NCBI GenBank assembly: GCA_014529385.2 | Contig: CM043944.1 | Coordinates: 67,581,895 to 67,645,894 of the forward strand | Direction: 5' to 3' | Source: Adiantum capillus-veneris | Taxonomy: Eukaryota; Streptophyta; Polypodiopsida; Polypodiales; Pteridaceae | Length of the DNA: 64,000 nt | The notes under the pieces: model-generated | What the model saw: only the letters and a program-made list of their open reading frames with translations | Database searches by the model: none | What the model was told of the DNA's origin: nothing | Position numbers and translations under genes: made by a program | In this document: positions 41,262-53,060 of the stretch, in pieces | Layout of the letters: each line of letters begins with the position of its first letter | Position numbering within the stretch: the first letter of the stretch is position 1

Positions 41262-43310
41262 AAAAATATATATATTTTCAATTTGAATTGGAACCTTGTG
41301 TCAAAAAATTATCAAAATAGGATACAGTTTTTGCAACAAAATTCTTATTGTGGTCCCCTTAGACTAGACTTTCATTTTATTCCAATGGATATCTCATGCA
41401 ATATAAAAGAATGACCTTGCTTCCTTGACAAAGTTTTGTAGGAATACTTGCAATAATGCATTAAAATAGGTGTATCTTTGAAAATCATGCAAGCTAGTGT
41501 CCCACTAGGATTTGATACCTTCCTAGTAGCTATAAAAAAAGAATATGAAAAAATATATAGAATACATAAAAAATAAATATACTGAGAATTACCCTAGATA
41601 TAGGATCTAGCTAGAGTGTGAGATGATAATGAGATAGTAGAAATCAAGAACCAATGATTTTTGCCCTAAGTTAAAGAGACGGAGCTATTGACACTTTTTT
41701 CCATAGTATTTCTAATGGTAAAGTAGGAATATGTTACCATTGAGATAAAGAAGAGGATGAGATAGGAAGATTAGTTTTATACTTAGATATGCATATGTAC
41801 ATTATGGGAAATTTACTCATGTATCTAACAAGTCACCAGATAAATCTCCTAGCATTCTTTCTCACTATTTACGTGCCATAGCATGACAATGCATACTTGA
41901 AGCCATTAGTTCTGAAAATTGTGGAAAAGAGCACGAATGTGAGATCCACAAAGTCTAACCTTGACTATCTAGCTCCCAATCTAAAAATAAAATTCAAAGA
42001 ATGGATGCTTAATTTAAACTATTTTCCAACTATCTTATCACAAAATCAAATAGAATTTGTTGTAGAAAACATGTTGTTGATGGTTTTCGCAATAACACCA
42101 TGTTGAACGAAAGAAAGCAGACATGGTTCACATAAAGGATTGAGTCTCACACAGTGGAGGGAGCCATGCCTACGAACAAAAATGAAGACTACGAGCACAT
42201 GGCCATTGAAAAGATTTCCCAAATGGAAGTGAAGTAGAAAAAGGATTGACAAAAACAAAGCATCCAAATAAACACCCATTATAGAGTCAAAACATGTACA
42301 AATGACACACATTTCAAGGCTTTAAAGTTTAGATTATTTATGCCAAGAAGAAACATAGAACAAAGAGAAATACTCCTACAAAGTCGAGTGTTAACACTAG
42401 ATTTTATCCTTCTATTTTTGTTTATATGTAAAGCAGAAAGGGTTATTAATCTTAGTGGCCATAGATTTCTTAATACAGCTAAAACTAGATTTTACATCTT
42501 ATTTAAAACATTTTCTATATGTTAAGACTGAAGGAGGTACATTTTCAATGAGTCTCTCTTTAAAAGTTTTAGACTCAAAGAAGAGGGTTGCAAGTCTTGA
42601 GAGGGTGGTAGTTTAAAAGGAGAGCGAGTTCCTTTGAAAAAAAAAAAAACATTAGGCCTCCTACGCATGTTATAAGTTATAGAGGCGTCCACTTATGAGG
42701 CATTGTCTTGCACGAAAACTATAACATAGCGATGGCGAGGCCGAAGCTTCTAGCAAGCTCACACTTATATACACACATGTCTCCACAACTCCCTTCTAGA
42801 CTCGTGCATGAGGGTCTTCGCCAGCTTGCATGGGTAGACTCATCATCCCTGACACTTGTCCTTCTTGGCCCTTATCCATGCACTTAGAGATGATTCCCAC
42901 GATCTCCGACCCCTAGGAGTAGTATGCACATGCCTCAAATATAGGATACTTTACATTCCTTCCCCCTTCAAAATAATTTTTTGTCCTAAAAAATTTGATT
43001 GAAAGCAGCAATCCCAAAGAAAGGAAACCTTTTGTGGAGTGTGGTTAGTCAGAGATTTTATTAACGCGATCACAAACATATGAAGATGTTAATAACGTTG
43101 AGTGATCACCTTTAATATTTACGTGAATTCTCCTTGAACTATAGAAATCATCCAATGTGATAAGCCCGTTGGGAGTTTTTCAATTCTTAACTAGCTCGGT
43201 TTAGGGCTCATATAGTTTCCTAGTAAGCTCGTCGAGAAAAACATATACCTCGGTGGGTTTTTTATGGATTGCCACATCACCACTTATCAGATTTTTGTGA
43301 TCACGTTAAT
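41262..43310. other. AT-rich DNA without a recognisable gene
   Basis: Only short frames are present. The DNA ends at 43310, where similarity to the G/H element begins. I see no RNA gene or known repeat. Confidence 0.45.
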
Positions 43311-43379
43311 TTGATTATGTGAATGTGATTATAAACATTGTGATCACAAGAAATTCCATGTGATCATGTGAATATGAAA

Positions 43380-44760
43380 CCCATGGTGGTTACTCGCTCC
43401 AGGTTGAAATCTCTTTAGTACAATCTCGACACCTAACTAACCACTCTCTATAAATTGTATTTCTAGTGTCTAGTATTTTTTTTGGTTCATGTGGAAGAGA
43501 TTGAGTATTTATGAGTTCCACTATTTGACCATCTTGAATACTTGATTGTCACACTGATCCAGTTTCCTTCTATTTTCTCACATAGAATATTGGATGTATG
43601 CAGCTTGTCTCTAGTAATTAGAGTTTGTAAAACATGTCTAAATCTTTCTTTAGTATTGTGTAAGGTCTACAATACCTTGGTGATAATTTTGGACATGGTC
43701 CCGTCTTCATGGCTTCACACTTCTTAGGCACTTTCAAATAAGCTTGTTGCCCTTCCTCAAAGGTATGAGGCCTTTTAGGAAAATTAGAATATGTCTTTGC
43801 TCTATCTTGAAGCCTTAGCAAGTTTATTCATATCTTCTAGAGAGTCTTTAGTTGTGTGAGATTTTTTCTTTTGCAATCCTACTAAATAGGGAGCTCTAGG
43901 CTGATCCTTACATTGACATGAATGGGCTATATCCCATTCACGGAAGAGTGCTTGGCACTATTATATGAAAACTCTACTATAGGTAAGTAATCTTTCCAAT
44001 TAGTTTTCTGTTTTCCTGCATATATTTGTAGCATATCATTTAGGATTTGATAAACCCTTTCCATTTGACCATCTATTTGAGAATGTTCAATTATGATCAT
44101 GCTTAGTTTAGTATCCAACCTCCTTAATATAGCTCCCCAGAAATGGTTTTTAAACTTATCATCTCTATTCAACACAATGTGTATAGTTAAACCATGTAGT
44201 GTATAGATATTTTTTACAAATAATCTAGCCAATGTAGAATTGATAACATCATAGTTAGTTGTAATAATTCTAACCATTTCGGTTTTAATATATCCACTAT
44301 TACCCACGCTCAGTTGCACCCCCTCTATGTTTTAGGTAATCCCACTATAAAATCGATGGAGATACTCTCCCATTTCCATAAAGGAATGTCTAACGGATGG
44401 AGTAGTCCTCCTATCCTAATCATTTTAGCCTTATTTATCTAGAATTTATTTTATTTAACTACATATCCTAGGACATTCTTATACATTCCGGACCAATAAA
44501 ATTTCCTCTTATCAAGACTACAAGTCTTGTTTACACCTAGTGGTCTCATACTTGGACTATCAGGACACTAATAGAGTATTCGGTGCCTAGTCCCTTCATC
44601 TTATGGGACACATACTCTACCTTTCTAGCCTAGATATCCATTCTCTATGGTAGCATTTTTCCACTTGAATCCATCTAAAGCACCCATCAATGCTTCATTA
44701 GCATTGGAAACCCCTTGTTTTCGATCGTCTTTTTGAGTGGTTTTCCATATTTTAAAATAT
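43380..44760 (-). pseudogene. Element G integrase and chromodomain remnant
   Basis: The integrase zinc region is weakly visible at 44640-44400. The core reads ITTNYDVINSTLARLFVKNI, LTIHIVLNRDDKFKNHFW, IIEHSQIDGQMERV and NWKDYLPIVEFSYN (44319-43927), so the catalytic residues are approximately placed. The tail reads RPHTFEEGQQAYLKVPKK and SPRYCRPYTILKK (43821-43618). Near 43500 a short block (EPKKILDTRN) resembles a chromodomain start. A near-identical tail occurs at 63404-64000. Confidence 0.7.
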
Positions 44761-44829
44761 GAAAGATCAGCCTATTGTCTCCCTCTTAATGATTCAATTA
44801 GATCACTATGGAGTCAAGTAAAGCTCAAT

Positions 44830-45450
44830 TCATTTATCCTAAACAGCCTACTAAGTGAGTCTACTACCACATAATATTTCCCTTTGCAATACCTAAGCTC
44901 ATACTCAAAATCTTGTAAGAGTTCAACCCATCTAGCTCAATTCATTTATCATAGACATGCTACTAAGTGAGTCTACTACGACATAATCTTACCCTTTGCA
45001 ATACCTAAGCTCATACTCAAACTCTTGTAAAGCTCAATTCATTTATAGTATATATCCTACTAAGTGAGTCTACTACCACATAATATTTTTCTTTGCAATA
45101 CCTAAGCTCATACTCAAACTCTTGTAAGAGTTCAACCCATCTAGCTTTACAACCTTTCAAGTTTGTTTCATGGGAAACCCATTTAATGCTTTCGAGATCA
45201 AACACTATCATAACCTTAGCCCCATACAAGTAGTGCTTCCATTTCTTTAGTGCATGGACAATAGCATACAACTCCCTCTCATATACTAAGTAATTATGTT
45301 GGGTGTGGTCTAACTTTTTACTTTCAAATGCTATCTCTCAACCCTCTTGTGTTAGGACCATACCTACAACAAAATTAGTAATGGTCGATCTCTTGTGTTT
45401 ATAGAACCATACCTAAAATAAAATGAGTAGAATCTATCTCAACCACAAAA
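44830..45450 (-). pseudogene. Element G RNase H with triplicated end
   Basis: RNase H blocks read YAIVHALKKWKHYLYG and SRIYTINELSF. The segment encoding ELRYCKEKYYVVVDSLSRI occurs three times in tandem (motif CTAAGTGAGT at 44851, 44963 and 45060; periods 112 and 97 bp). The duplications destroy the reading order. Confidence 0.7.
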
Positions 45451-45515
45451 GGTTTATTGGGGGATCCACTATGTATAAAATTGGATCTATAACTATTTCT
45501 ACCTTTAAGTTTTTC

Positions 45516-46450
45516 TTACTTTTCGTTTGATCCCCCCTCTCCCCCCCAAAGAAAATAAAGGGGTTTTCCCTTTCCTTTCACTTGGTCCATCATGGAGACT
45601 TGTATCCTGACATAATCCTTAATGAATCTACAAAAAAAAAAAACATATATTCCTATGAAGATGTACAAGGCTTCTAGACTCTTGGGTTCAGGCCATTGCA
45701 AACTATCTTGAGACTTCTTTAGATCCATCTTCATTCCATCAATAGAAATTATACGACTAAGATGTTTCACTTTTTCAGTGAAGAATTCACATTTTGATTC
45801 CTTTGCATAAAGGGAGTTATCTCTAAGAAATTGGAGCACTTCTCTAAGATCTTATAGATGCTCCTCTTGAGTATGATTGTAGATGAGGACATCATCAAGA
45901 AAGACTACAACAAGTTTTCCTAGGTAGGGTTGTAGAACACTATTCATTATTTTCATAAAAGTAGCTGGTGCATTGGTAAGCCCAAAAAGCACTACCCAAA
46001 ACTCATAATTCCAATATCTACTTGTCTCCCTCTAATTGATCAATAAGATCTTTCATTTATCAAGAAAGAGTATGACTGTAGATGAGGATATCATCAAGAA
46101 AGACTACAACAAGTTTTCCTTGGTAGGGTTGTAGAACACTATTCATCAACTTCATAAAAGTAGCTAGTGCATGGGTAAGCCCAGAAAGCATTACCCAGAA
46201 CTCAAAAATTCCAATATCTACTTGGCTCCCTCTAATTGATCAAAAATATATTTCATTCTAAGAATAGGGAGCCTGCTCTTCATTTTGACATTATTTACTG
46301 CTCTAGAGTTGACACAAAGTTGCATAAAACCATCTTTTTCTTCACCACCAATAAAATTGGCAAAGCCCAAAGAGAATTTTTAGGTTTAATACAACCTTTA
46401 TGTACATAGCCCTATAATTTCTTTTTCTACTTCTATGTGTTGTGCCTGCC
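45516..46450 (-). pseudogene. Element G reverse transcriptase with duplicated catalytic region
   Basis: On the minus strand the RT active-site region (around the YLDD equivalent and the ALATF.. block) is present twice in tandem, at about 45871-46069 and 46070-46262, with a 199-bp period. Downstream it reads LQFLRDNSLYAKESKCEFF and VKHLSRIISIDGMKMD, typical of the RT thumb of chromoviruses. Confidence 0.7.
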
Positions 46451-46575
46451 TGAAAAGGCGGTGGTAATACGTGTGCTAGTCTCCACTCAACCGTGCTATC
46501 TTATAGCCTCCCCCTAGCGTACACATTGTCCAGCACCGTTCTGGTGGCCTTGCCCGTAGGACTTATGTCCTTACA
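46451..46575 (-). repeat. 3' LTR of element F
   Basis: Matches 57648-57770 over its length (GGTGGTAAT, CTAGTCTCCAC, CCTCCCCCTAGCGTACACA blocks). Confidence 0.8.
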
Positions 46576-46600
46576 TTAACCCCCCCCCCCCCCCCCCTTG
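46576..46600 (-). promoter_or_regulatory. Polypurine tract of F, 18-base homopolymer
   Basis: On the plus strand 18 consecutive C (46580-46597) lie 4 bp from the 3' LTR. On the element's own strand this is a pure G tract where the polypurine tract should be. Confidence 0.7.
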
Positions 46601-47653
46601 GAGAATCGTTTTCGTCCTCGAAAATGAACGTAGGAAAATTTTTCTTAAGTGCAGCGACATTCTCCCAGGTAGAACCTTCTTCAGGTCTATCTAGTCATTT
46701 TACCAACATTTGTCGTCTCACATGATGTCTGGTGCGAAGCTCATGAGAATCCAAAATTTTTCAGGCTCATGAGGGATGCTTGACGGTTCGATAAGGTCAA
46801 CTAGCACACCTCTGTCAATGACATTATCATTTTGTCCTAGCTGTTTCTATAAACGATTAACATGAAAAACAGGATGAGCTCCTCGTGAGTACTCTCGAAG
46901 AGCTAACTTATAGGCCACTTGACCTACATGTTTGAGAATGGTAAATAGTCCACAATAACATGGTGAAAGTTTATCATTTTTTTCTGTCTTTAGACTTTTT
47001 GAATGCTCCGAAAATTTGAGGAAAACCTTGTCTCCTTCTTTGAAAGTAGCAAGATGACAATTCTCATCTTCGTACTTCTTATATCGATGTTGAGCTTGCT
47101 CAACATTCTATCGAGCAACTCAAAGCATTTCGAAATGGTCTTGGAGAAAATCCTTCGCTTGTTGCATCTTCTCCTTAGCCAACCCCACCGTAACGGATGA
47201 TCTAGGTTGAAATCCCAATGGACTAAACCTATAGTTACATGCTTTGAACTATTATAAGAAAACTTCAATATAGATAAGTAGTCTTTCCAATTGGTTTGAT
47301 TCTTGCTAACGTATGCTAATAGCATATCCTCTAGCACTTGATCAACTCTTTATGTTTGACCATTCATTCTTTGGATGATCAGCCATACTTAGATTAGGTT
47401 TAGTTTCCAGCTTTTGGAACACAGCTCTCCAGAAGTGATTATTAAACTTTTGATCTCTGTCACTAATGATACTAGCTAGAAGACCGTAGAGTTTATACAT
47501 ATATATATGCTCTACAAATAGCCGTGCTAATTCTGATGTCTTAACCATAGTCTTAGTGGGAATGGATCGACCCATCTTGGTGAGATGGTCTACAATTACC
47601 CATATGGCATCATGGCCACGATTTGTAGTAGGTAGTCCTAATACAAAATCCAT
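46600..47653 (-). pseudogene. Element F integrase and chromodomain
   Basis: The core reads MDFVLGLPTTNRGHDAIWVI, LTKMGRSIPTKT, IISDRDQKFNNHFW, then after a break NWKDYLSILKFSYNSSKH (47337-46990). The tail (46990-46800) reads KLSPCYCGLFTILK and YKLALREYSRGAHPVFHVNRL. A C-terminal chromodomain block reads QMLVKWLDRPEEGSTWEN near 46700-46640. Several frameshifts make it non-functional. The N-terminal zinc domain lies on the other side of the copia insertion (53204-53340). Confidence 0.75.
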
Positions 47654-47755
47654 AGAGATACTCTCCCACCTTGTGGAATCTCTAAAGGATGTAAAAGGCC
47701 ACCTACCTTGAGGCTCTTTGCCTTATTAACTTAGCATTGCTGGCAGTTTAGTACG

Positions 47756-47898
47756 TGTTGGAGCTATATATGGCTCACTCTACTGAACTTGGTCTCACCT
47801 ATATATTTGTATCTTGACCTCAATATGAATCAGTCTTTGGGAGCGTATATGGTGTGTCTCTTGTCTCGTCTCTCTCTCTTTCTCTCTACATCTCAACA
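47756..47898 (+). repeat. 5' LTR of the copia element
   Basis: Starts TGTTGGAGC and ends CTCAACA. It is only 143 bp, short for a copia element. It contains a pyrimidine-rich TCTCTCTCTTTC stretch before its end. Confidence 0.95.
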
Positions 47899-47910
47899 TG
47901 GTATCAGAGC
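47899..47910 (+). promoter_or_regulatory. Primer-binding site of the copia element
   Basis: TGGTATCAGAGC directly abuts the LTR. It is the standard complement of plant initiator methionine tRNA used by copia elements. Confidence 0.92.
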
Positions 47911-48626
47911 GGTAACGATCACATGCAGATTCAATTCATGGTGACGACAGTATGTGTATGCGATTCGCATGTAAGATTCAAAATTGTTACAAATTTTATT
48001 TTTGAGCATTGATTCTTGTTAACTGTGGTTGTTTTGTGTTAAGAAGAATATGATTAGTGTTTTATGTGGCGTTTATTTATAATCAATCTAATCGTTGATT
48101 ACGTTTTCTTGTTAATGACACCCTGAACTTCATCTCAATTTTTCTTGCTGTTCTGCTCAAAATTTGGAGAAATGGGAAAAGCTTGTTCGTCTCCTCGAGC
48201 TCTTCGATTTGAGTTCTAGGTTTGCGTCAATCGGAGTTCGCAGCAGAAAGTTATGTTGTTTTTACTGCAATAGAGCTTGACGCAGCTTTCTTCGTCCTAC
48301 TTCTTCGTGAAGCGTCCGCGATCCTTTTTCTTATTTTGGCGTTAAATTTTTCGAGAAGATTTAGCTTTTTGCTATTCGTATTGTGGCCATCAATCTTGCG
48401 TCTCACGCCACTCTATTTTGAGGACTCGTTTATTATTAACGTCTCCTTTACCCTGTCTTTTTTGGGTGACGTCTCTCACATCTTTGGACGTTCCTTGAGC
48501 ATCCTTCTTACGTTTATCGTTGACAGAACACAGTACTCATATCTCTCTCATTCTCAATTGCGGCCTTCACCATATATGGTGTGCAGATTCTGCGATCTTA
48601 TCTTATACGTCTTCTCGCAACAAGAT

Positions 48627-51600
48627 ATGGCTATGAATATTCTCGTCAACGGCTTTCCTTCTGGCCAACGTTCTGTTCCTCCTTTCCAAGGTCAAGGATT
48701 TCCAGGCTGGAAAGCAAAGATGTTGTTAATTCTTGAAGGCGATGAACTCTCCGATGTTGTTCTTGGAAATCGTGTTTGTCCGCCTCAGCCTGTTGATACG
48801 GATAATGATAACGTGCTTATCACTGAAGGACCTATGTTTGAAGATTGGAATGTTGCCTATACGGATTGGCAACGACGTGATAAAGCAGCTCGTCGATATA
48901 TTCTTTCTGCTCTTACTGATTCCCTTTTGCTTGATATGTATGAACTGCCTACTTCCCATGACGTATGGAAGTACCTTATTGCAAACTTTCAGAAGAAATC
49001 TGTTACAGAAATACTTTATTTGAGAGGGTTGCTTAACAAGTTACAATATGAAGTTGGTACTGCCATGACGGGACATATTGAGTCTTTCAAATCTATTATT
49101 AATCAACTTGCTGCTGCCGGTGATCCTGTTCCACAAAAGCAACTGATTACACTTCTCCTTGATACGGTGAAGGACTCTTCTTATGATAACATTGTTACTA
49201 TTCTCTCTAATAAAGATGGTCTTGATTTCGACCAAGCTTGCATGTCTTTAATTGAATACTCTCAACGTCAAGAACGTCGGAATGCTGGTCACGATACAGC
49301 TATGATTTCACAAGAGGAGACTGAGTCACAACAGATGGAACGTGCTTTTTATGCTCGAAGGCGTCCATTTCAACGAGGAAACCGCAGAGGTGGCCGTCGC
49401 GGTAATATTTTCTCTCGTCTCAAATTTCCTAATAAGCAATGTTCTTACTGCAACAGAAATGGCCATACTGAAGATGATTGTTGGGCACGTCAATATGATG
49501 AAGAACACAATATTACCGCAAAACAACCACGTTTATCTAGAGACTCTTCTTCTTCTTCTTGTGAATATTGTGGACGATCTGATCATCCCACTCATATGTG
49601 CTATAAGCGTCGATTCGACACAGATCGCAATAGAGCATATGCTATTGAACATCGAAACAACATTGTACCAGAAACAAGCTGCGTCCTATGTTCAGTTGCT
49701 CCAGACAGAATACTTCATGTACGTGATGGATCACTTTTTATTGTCGATTCTGGTGCTACAGGAAATATGACATATCAGTCTAAGTGGCTCCATAACTATC
49801 ATCCACTGCCAGTTCAACGTGTTGTTTATCTTGCTGATGATACTACTTGTCAAGTAAAGGGTATTGGAGACTTATATCTTGGTACCTTATCTTCTTCCAC
49901 TCGAATTTTGCGAGGAGTATTACATGTACCAGATCTTCAACGTAATCTTCTTTCAGTTGCTAGACTTGTTGATCTTGGTCTGTTTGTTGGATTTGATTAT
50001 ACCAAATGCCGAATTGAGAAAGATGGACAGACTATAGCCACTGCTCCTCGAAATGGTAATTTATTTGAACTCTCTCTCAACGATGCTGTAGCAAATATTG
50101 TCACTGCTCCAGGTGATCATGATTGCAAAGTATGGCATCACCGTTTTGTTCATGCTGATTTCTCAAAACTCCTTGATCTTCAACGTCGTGATCTTGTTCA
50201 TGGCATGGATCTTAAAGCCCATCCCCATATGGGAATTTGTGAATTTTGTGCTCTTGGGAAACACAATCGTAAACCCTTTCCTCTTTCAAATACAACTCAT
50301 TCTCATGACATCTTGGATCTTGTTCATACTGATATATGTGGACCTCTACCTTCTTCGAGATCACAATATCGCTACTTCATTACTTTCATTGATGATTTCT
50401 CAAGGTATACGACTGTATTTCTACTTAGACAAAAATCTGAAGCCTTATCTGTTTTCAAACAATTCCACAAGGCTGCGGGACTTCAAACTGGTCGTCGCCT
50501 TAAGAAGCTTCGTAGTGACAATGGAGGCGAATATGTTTCTCGAGAGTTTGTGAGTTACTGTGCTGACACAGGAATTCATCATGAACACACTATTCCATAT
50601 TCGCCTCAACAGAATGGTGTTGCTGAACGAAAGAATCGCACTATTCTCAATGCTGTAAGATGTATGCTGATTCATTCTGGCTTATCTCGTGTTTTCTGGG
50701 CTGAAGCTACTTTGACAGCAACATTTATTCAGAATCATCTTCCTACTACTACACCCTCTGGTAAGATACCCATCACAGCATGGACAGGTGACATTCCTTC
50801 TGTATCTCATTTTCGAACCTTTGGATGTATTGCTTATATTCATGTTCCCAAAGAAACACGAACAAAGCTTGATGCTCCTGGTCTTAAAGTTATCTTTATT
50901 GGATATTCTGACACTTTCAAAGGCTACAAATTCTATGACCCTTCCTCCAAGAAAGTAATTGTGAATCGTGATGCTACTTTTAACGAACAACTTATGGGAG
51001 GCTCATGGTCCATGGATGATTCTGATGATACTAAATCATTGCTTCAGGCTTTTCCATTTCTTTCAGAAGATGAAACTCTTCCTATAGAGCAACTTTCCTC
51101 CTCACAACCATCCATTCCAAATGTTGCCAATGATGATATTGATATTTTTGTTGATCTGCCTATTGGTTTTGAACATGGCTCATGTCATGTTTATGATGAC
51201 GATATTGCTGATAATGCTTTTTCTACTTCTGAAGATCCCGTTACTTATGATGAAGCTATCTCTTCACCACAAAAGGATCAATGGCAAGAGGCTATGGAAG
51301 CAGAGTACGATTCTCTTATCTCTAAAGGTACATGGATACTAACTGAATTACCTCCTGGTCGTACAACTATTAAATGTAAGTGGGTGTATAAAACAAAAGT
51401 AAAAGCAGATGGATCTTTTGACAAGTTCAAGGCGCGTTTAGTTGCAAAAGGTTACTCCCAAGTAGCTGGTGTTGATTATCAAGAGACTTTTTCACCAGTT
51501 GTTCGCATTACAAGTGTTCGAGTTTTATTGGCATTTGCTGTTCAATTTGATTTAGAAGCTCATCAAATGGATGTGCGAACTGCTTTTCTTAATGGTGACT

Positions 51601-52814
51601 TGGAAGAGGAAATTTATATGGAACAACCAGAAGGGTTTGTTATTCCAGGTAAAGAAGACCTTGTTGCTCAACTCCATAAGGCACTACATGGTCTCAAACA
51701 AGCTTCGCGAGCGTGGTATACAAAATTTGATCTTTTTCTCACCTCTAAAGGATTCATCTCTTGCTCGTCAGACCCCAACTTATACATAAAACGCCAAGGT
51801 AGCAGTTTTGTGATTCTTGCTCTTTATGTGGATGATACCATCCTTGTTTCCAATGATTTGGGATTTCTTCAGCAAGTGAAAAATTTATTGTCTTCTGCAT
51901 TCGATATGGTGGATCTTGGAGAGATTCACTCTTGTCTTGGCATTCAAATCCAACGGAACCGTACAAAAGGTATTTTATTCCTTCGACAGTCAAAGTTTAT
52001 TGCAGATACTATTCAAAAATTTGGTATGGAATCTGCACATTCAGCCAACACACCTTGTCTTGCGAGCTCTACGAAGAATACTTCTGACAATGGCGGTCAA
52101 CTTGTCACAAATCAACCTTATGCTAACTTGATTGGATGTCTTCAGTTTGTTGGCATGAACACTCGTCCTGATATTCTGTTTACTGCTAACTATCTTGGAC
52201 AACATCTTGCATGTCCTTCTCTTAAGCATTGGTCTGCTGCAAAGCGTGTATTGAAATACTTGAAAGGCACTACAGATTTTGGTTTAGTCTATCGACGACA
52301 ACTCACATCGGATTCTATGCAATCTCTTTCTCTTTTGGGTTACACAGATGCAGATTGGGAAAGCTCACATTTATCTATGCGATCTACTAGTGGAAATTGC
52401 TTCTTTATAAATGGTTGTCTTGTTTCTTGGACCAGCAAGAAACAATGTTGTGTTGCAGTTTCTACGACTGAGTCAGAATATGTTGCGGCATCACTTACAA
52501 CTCGTGAGTTGATTTGGCTTCGACAAATGCTGGTTGATATTGGTCACTCTCCTCTTTCTAGCACACCCTTGCGGTGTGACAACCAAAGTGCTATTAGTCT
52601 TGCAAAAGACTATGTTCAACATAATAAGTCAAAGCACATTGCTGTCCATTATCATTATGTGAGGTATGAAGTACGCAAGGGAACCATTATGGTTGAACAC
52701 TGTCCAAGTGACCAGATGATTGCAGACATTTTGACCAAAGGCCTCAATGAGTCACGTTTCATCCTCTTGCGCTCGGAGCTTGGAGTTGCTTCGGCCTCAC
52801 TCTTTCTAGATTAG
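48627..52814 (+). CDS. Copia gag-pol polyprotein (1395 aa)
   Basis: A single open frame; the ATG at 48627 (MAMNILVNGFPSGQR) is the most likely start, although the frame is open upstream to 48222. The gag domain is followed by two CCHC knuckles, CSYCNRNGHTEDDC (residue 272) and CEYCGRSDHPTHMC (residue 312). Protease has DSGAT at 374. Integrase has a pre-integrase zinc site (HHRFVHADF to CEFCALGK) and catalytic D569, D631 (RSDNGGEY) and E667 (NGVAERKN), with 35 residues between the last two. Reverse transcriptase has FKARLVAKGY, QMDVRTAFLNGDLEEEIYM and catalytic YVDD at 1067. RNase H has GYTDADWE, STTESEYVA and DNQSAI. All catalytic residues are present and no frameshift is seen, so it is potentially active. 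Confidence 0.96.
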   Translation: MAMNILVNGFPSGQRSVPPFQGQGFPGWKAKMLLILEGDELSDVVLGNRVCPPQPVDTDNDNVLITEGPMFEDWNVAYTDWQRRDKAARRYILSALTDSLLLDMYELPTSHDVWKYLIANFQKKSVTEILYLRGLLNKLQYEVGTAMTGHIESFKSIINQLAAAGDPVPQKQLITLLLDTVKDSSYDNIVTILSNKDGLDFDQACMSLIEYSQRQERRNAGHDTAMISQEETESQQMERAFYARRRPFQRGNRRGGRRGNIFSRLKFPNKQCSYCNRNGHTEDDCWARQYDEEHNITAKQPRLSRDSSSSSCEYCGRSDHPTHMCYKRRFDTDRNRAYAIEHRNNIVPETSCVLCSVAPDRILHVRDGSLFIVDSGATGNMTYQSKWLHNYHPLPVQRVVYLADDTTCQVKGIGDLYLGTLSSSTRILRGVLHVPDLQRNLLSVARLVDLGLFVGFDYTKCRIEKDGQTIATAPRNGNLFELSLNDAVANIVTAPGDHDCKVWHHRFVHADFSKLLDLQRRDLVHGMDLKAHPHMGICEFCALGKHNRKPFPLSNTTHSHDILDLVHTDICGPLPSSRSQYRYFITFIDDFSRYTTVFLLRQKSEALSVFKQFHKAAGLQTGRRLKKLRSDNGGEYVSREFVSYCADTGIHHEHTIPYSPQQNGVAERKNRTILNAVRCMLIHSGLSRVFWAEATLTATFIQNHLPTTTPSGKIPITAWTGDIPSVSHFRTFGCIAYIHVPKETRTKLDAPGLKVIFIGYSDTFKGYKFYDPSSKKVIVNRDATFNEQLMGGSWSMDDSDDTKSLLQAFPFLSEDETLPIEQLSSSQPSIPNVANDDIDIFVDLPIGFEHGSCHVYDDDIADNAFSTSEDPVTYDEAISSPQKDQWQEAMEAEYDSLISKGTWILTELPPGRTTIKCKWVYKTKVKADGSFDKFKARLVAKGYSQVAGVDYQETFSPVVRITSVRVLLAFAVQFDLEAHQMDVRTAFLNGDLEEEIYMEQPEGFVIPGKEDLVAQLHKALHGLKQASRAWYTKFDLFLTSKGFISCSSDPNLYIKRQGSSFVILALYVDDTILVSNDLGFLQQVKNLLSSAFDMVDLGEIHSCLGIQIQRNRTKGILFLRQSKFIADTIQKFGMESAHSANTPCLASSTKNTSDNGGQLVTNQPYANLIGCLQFVGMNTRPDILFTANYLGQHLACPSLKHWSAAKRVLKYLKGTTDFGLVYRRQLTSDSMQSLSLLGYTDADWESSHLSMRSTSGNCFFINGCLVSWTSKKQCCVAVSTTESEYVAASLTTRELIWLRQMLVDIGHSPLSSTPLRCDNQSAISLAKDYVQHNKSKHIAVHYHYVRYEVRKGTIMVEHCPSDQMIADILTKGLNESRFILLRSELGVASASLFLD

Positions 52815-53060
52815 CTTCTTTTCTATTGTAATAGCTTTGTACATATGACATTGTAATCTTTTAGGTACCATGCACTATGCACACTCCAAATTTGCACCTT
52901 GTGATATCTAAGTCACTTGAATATTTGTACATAGATGCACAATTCACTTTCACATCATCACCACTGGTTCAATTTCACATTGTATAGGGGCTTGGGTTTT
53001 TCCCTTGAACTCCCCAAGGGTTTTTTCATCCAAAGCTAGAGACCTTTGTTTGAGTGGGGG

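Noticed and set aside
42340-42525. 61-codon + strand frame in AT-rich DNA
   Set aside because: Short, with no motif and no supporting context; likely chance.
44827-45145. CRISPR-like spaced repeats
   Set aside because: The three units are whole tandem duplications of RNase H coding sequence, without unique spacers, in a plant retroelement.
48222-48626. N-terminal extension of the copia polyprotein
   Set aside because: The frame is open but begins at TTG and encodes a hydrophobic stretch unlike gag. The ATG at 48627 directly precedes the recognisable gag.
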